This document shows positions 63,804-64,000 of a DNA stretch of 64,000 nucleotides, piece by piece. The notes beneath the pieces were generated by a model. The model was given only the letters and a program-made list of their open reading frames with translations, had not been told where the DNA came from and did no database searches. This stretch comes from Evansella sp. AB-P1 (GTDB taxonomy: Bacteria; Bacillota; Bacilli; Bacillales; Salisediminibacteriaceae). The position numbers and the translations under genes were made by a program. Numbering within the stretch: the stretch's first letter is position 1; every line of letters begins with the position of its first letter. Location of the stretch: positions 1 through 64,000 of the forward strand of contig NZ_JARUKY010000016.1 in NCBI RefSeq assembly GCF_029688925.1, written 5' to 3'.

Positions 63804-64000
63804 ATGGAAAATAAAGAACCTGCTTTTACTATTAGTTAATTTGGGAAACGAGCAAGAATTACAGTAAGAACGTTACGTTTTTATGAAGAAATTGGTTTAC
63901 TGATTCCTAATAAACAAAATAGTTCTGGTCATAGGTTGTATGGTTTAGAAGAACTGACGAAATTGCAACTAATACAGTCAATGAAGTTTTTAGGTTACTC
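63804..64000 (+). pseudogene. MerR family regulator, interrupted by an in-frame stop and cut by the window edge
   Basis: From ATG 63804, preceded by AGAGGG, the frame reads MENKEPAFTIS, then TAA at 63837-63839, then continues in the same frame as FGKRARITVRTLRFYEEIGL, with SGHRLYGLEELTKLQLIQSM after it. That is a standard MerR N-terminal winged helix. The codon at the stop normally holds Glu, Gln or a similar residue before the GK motif, so one base change (for example GAA or CAA to TAA) would explain it. There is no downstream start that would keep the DNA-binding helix intact. The C-terminal effector domain lies outside the window, so the ligand class is unknown. Confidence 0.75.

Noticed and set aside
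1-64000. Defence island, prophage, insertion sequence or biosynthetic cluster
   Set aside because: No nuclease, toxin-antitoxin, intact transposase, phage structural or assembly-line genes are seen. The only recombinase-like protein is catalytically degenerate and stands alone.

Overview
The window is a stretch of core chromosome from a low-GC, endospore-forming Firmicute of the family Bacillaceae. The evidence is gene order: it follows the Bacillus subtilis arc from rimP-nusA through pnp, spoVF, dap, spoIIIE, recA, rny, spoVS, tdh-kbl, mutSL and hfq to glnA almost gene for gene. It also carries many sporulation genes (dpaA/dpaB, spoIIIE, spoVS, spoVK, cotE, ymxH, ymdB). All genes but one are on the + strand. 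Start codons are often TTG or GTG. The species cannot be named from this sequence alone.

Layout. 1-7.6 kb: translation/transcription operon rimP-nusA-rnpM-ylxQ-infB-ylxP-rbfA-truB-ribF. 7.6-13.2 kb: rpsO, pnp, a NodB-like protein, the M16 protease mlpA and ymxH. 13.2-18.4 kb: dipicolinate synthase dpaA-dpaB, then asd-dapG-dapA, so the lysine/DAP branch sits beside the enzyme that makes the spore-core chelator. 18.4-22 kb: tepA, ylzJ, spoIIIE. 22-32.5 kb: the ymfF-ymfM block, pgsA, cinA and a DEAD-box RNA helicase with a DbpA-like tail. 32.5-37.4 kb: recA (with an SOS box), rny, ymdB, spoVS. 37.4-46.9 kb: a two-subunit 2-oxoacid:ferredoxin oxidoreductase, tdh-kbl, miaB-ymcA, cotE. 47-59.5 kb: an amidoligase-like gene, mutS-mutL, an RsmJ-like methyltransferase, miaA-hfq, a reverse-strand degenerate tyrosine recombinase, spoVK, hflX, ynbB. 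59.5-64 kb: glnA, an isomerase plus epimerase pair behind a consensus cre site, and a MerR-type gene with an in-frame stop that runs off the window.

Departures from the familiar order are the most informative part. rnjB is absent between dapA and tepA. glnR is absent in front of glnA although GlnR/TnrA-type boxes remain. There are extra genes: the DEAD-box helicase, korAB, the amidoligase, the recombinase-like protein and the isomerase/epimerase pair.

The main non-genic signal is a family of intergenic repeats at about 22.0, 26.3-26.8, 37.4 and 45.4-45.9 kb. Each site lies just downstream of an intrinsic terminator. Units are bounded by a TACCCTGAAAATAAG-like motif and carry a palindromic module; two copies hold a related core in opposite orientations. 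I saw no rRNA, tRNA, CRISPR array, insertion sequence, prophage or recognisable defence system.
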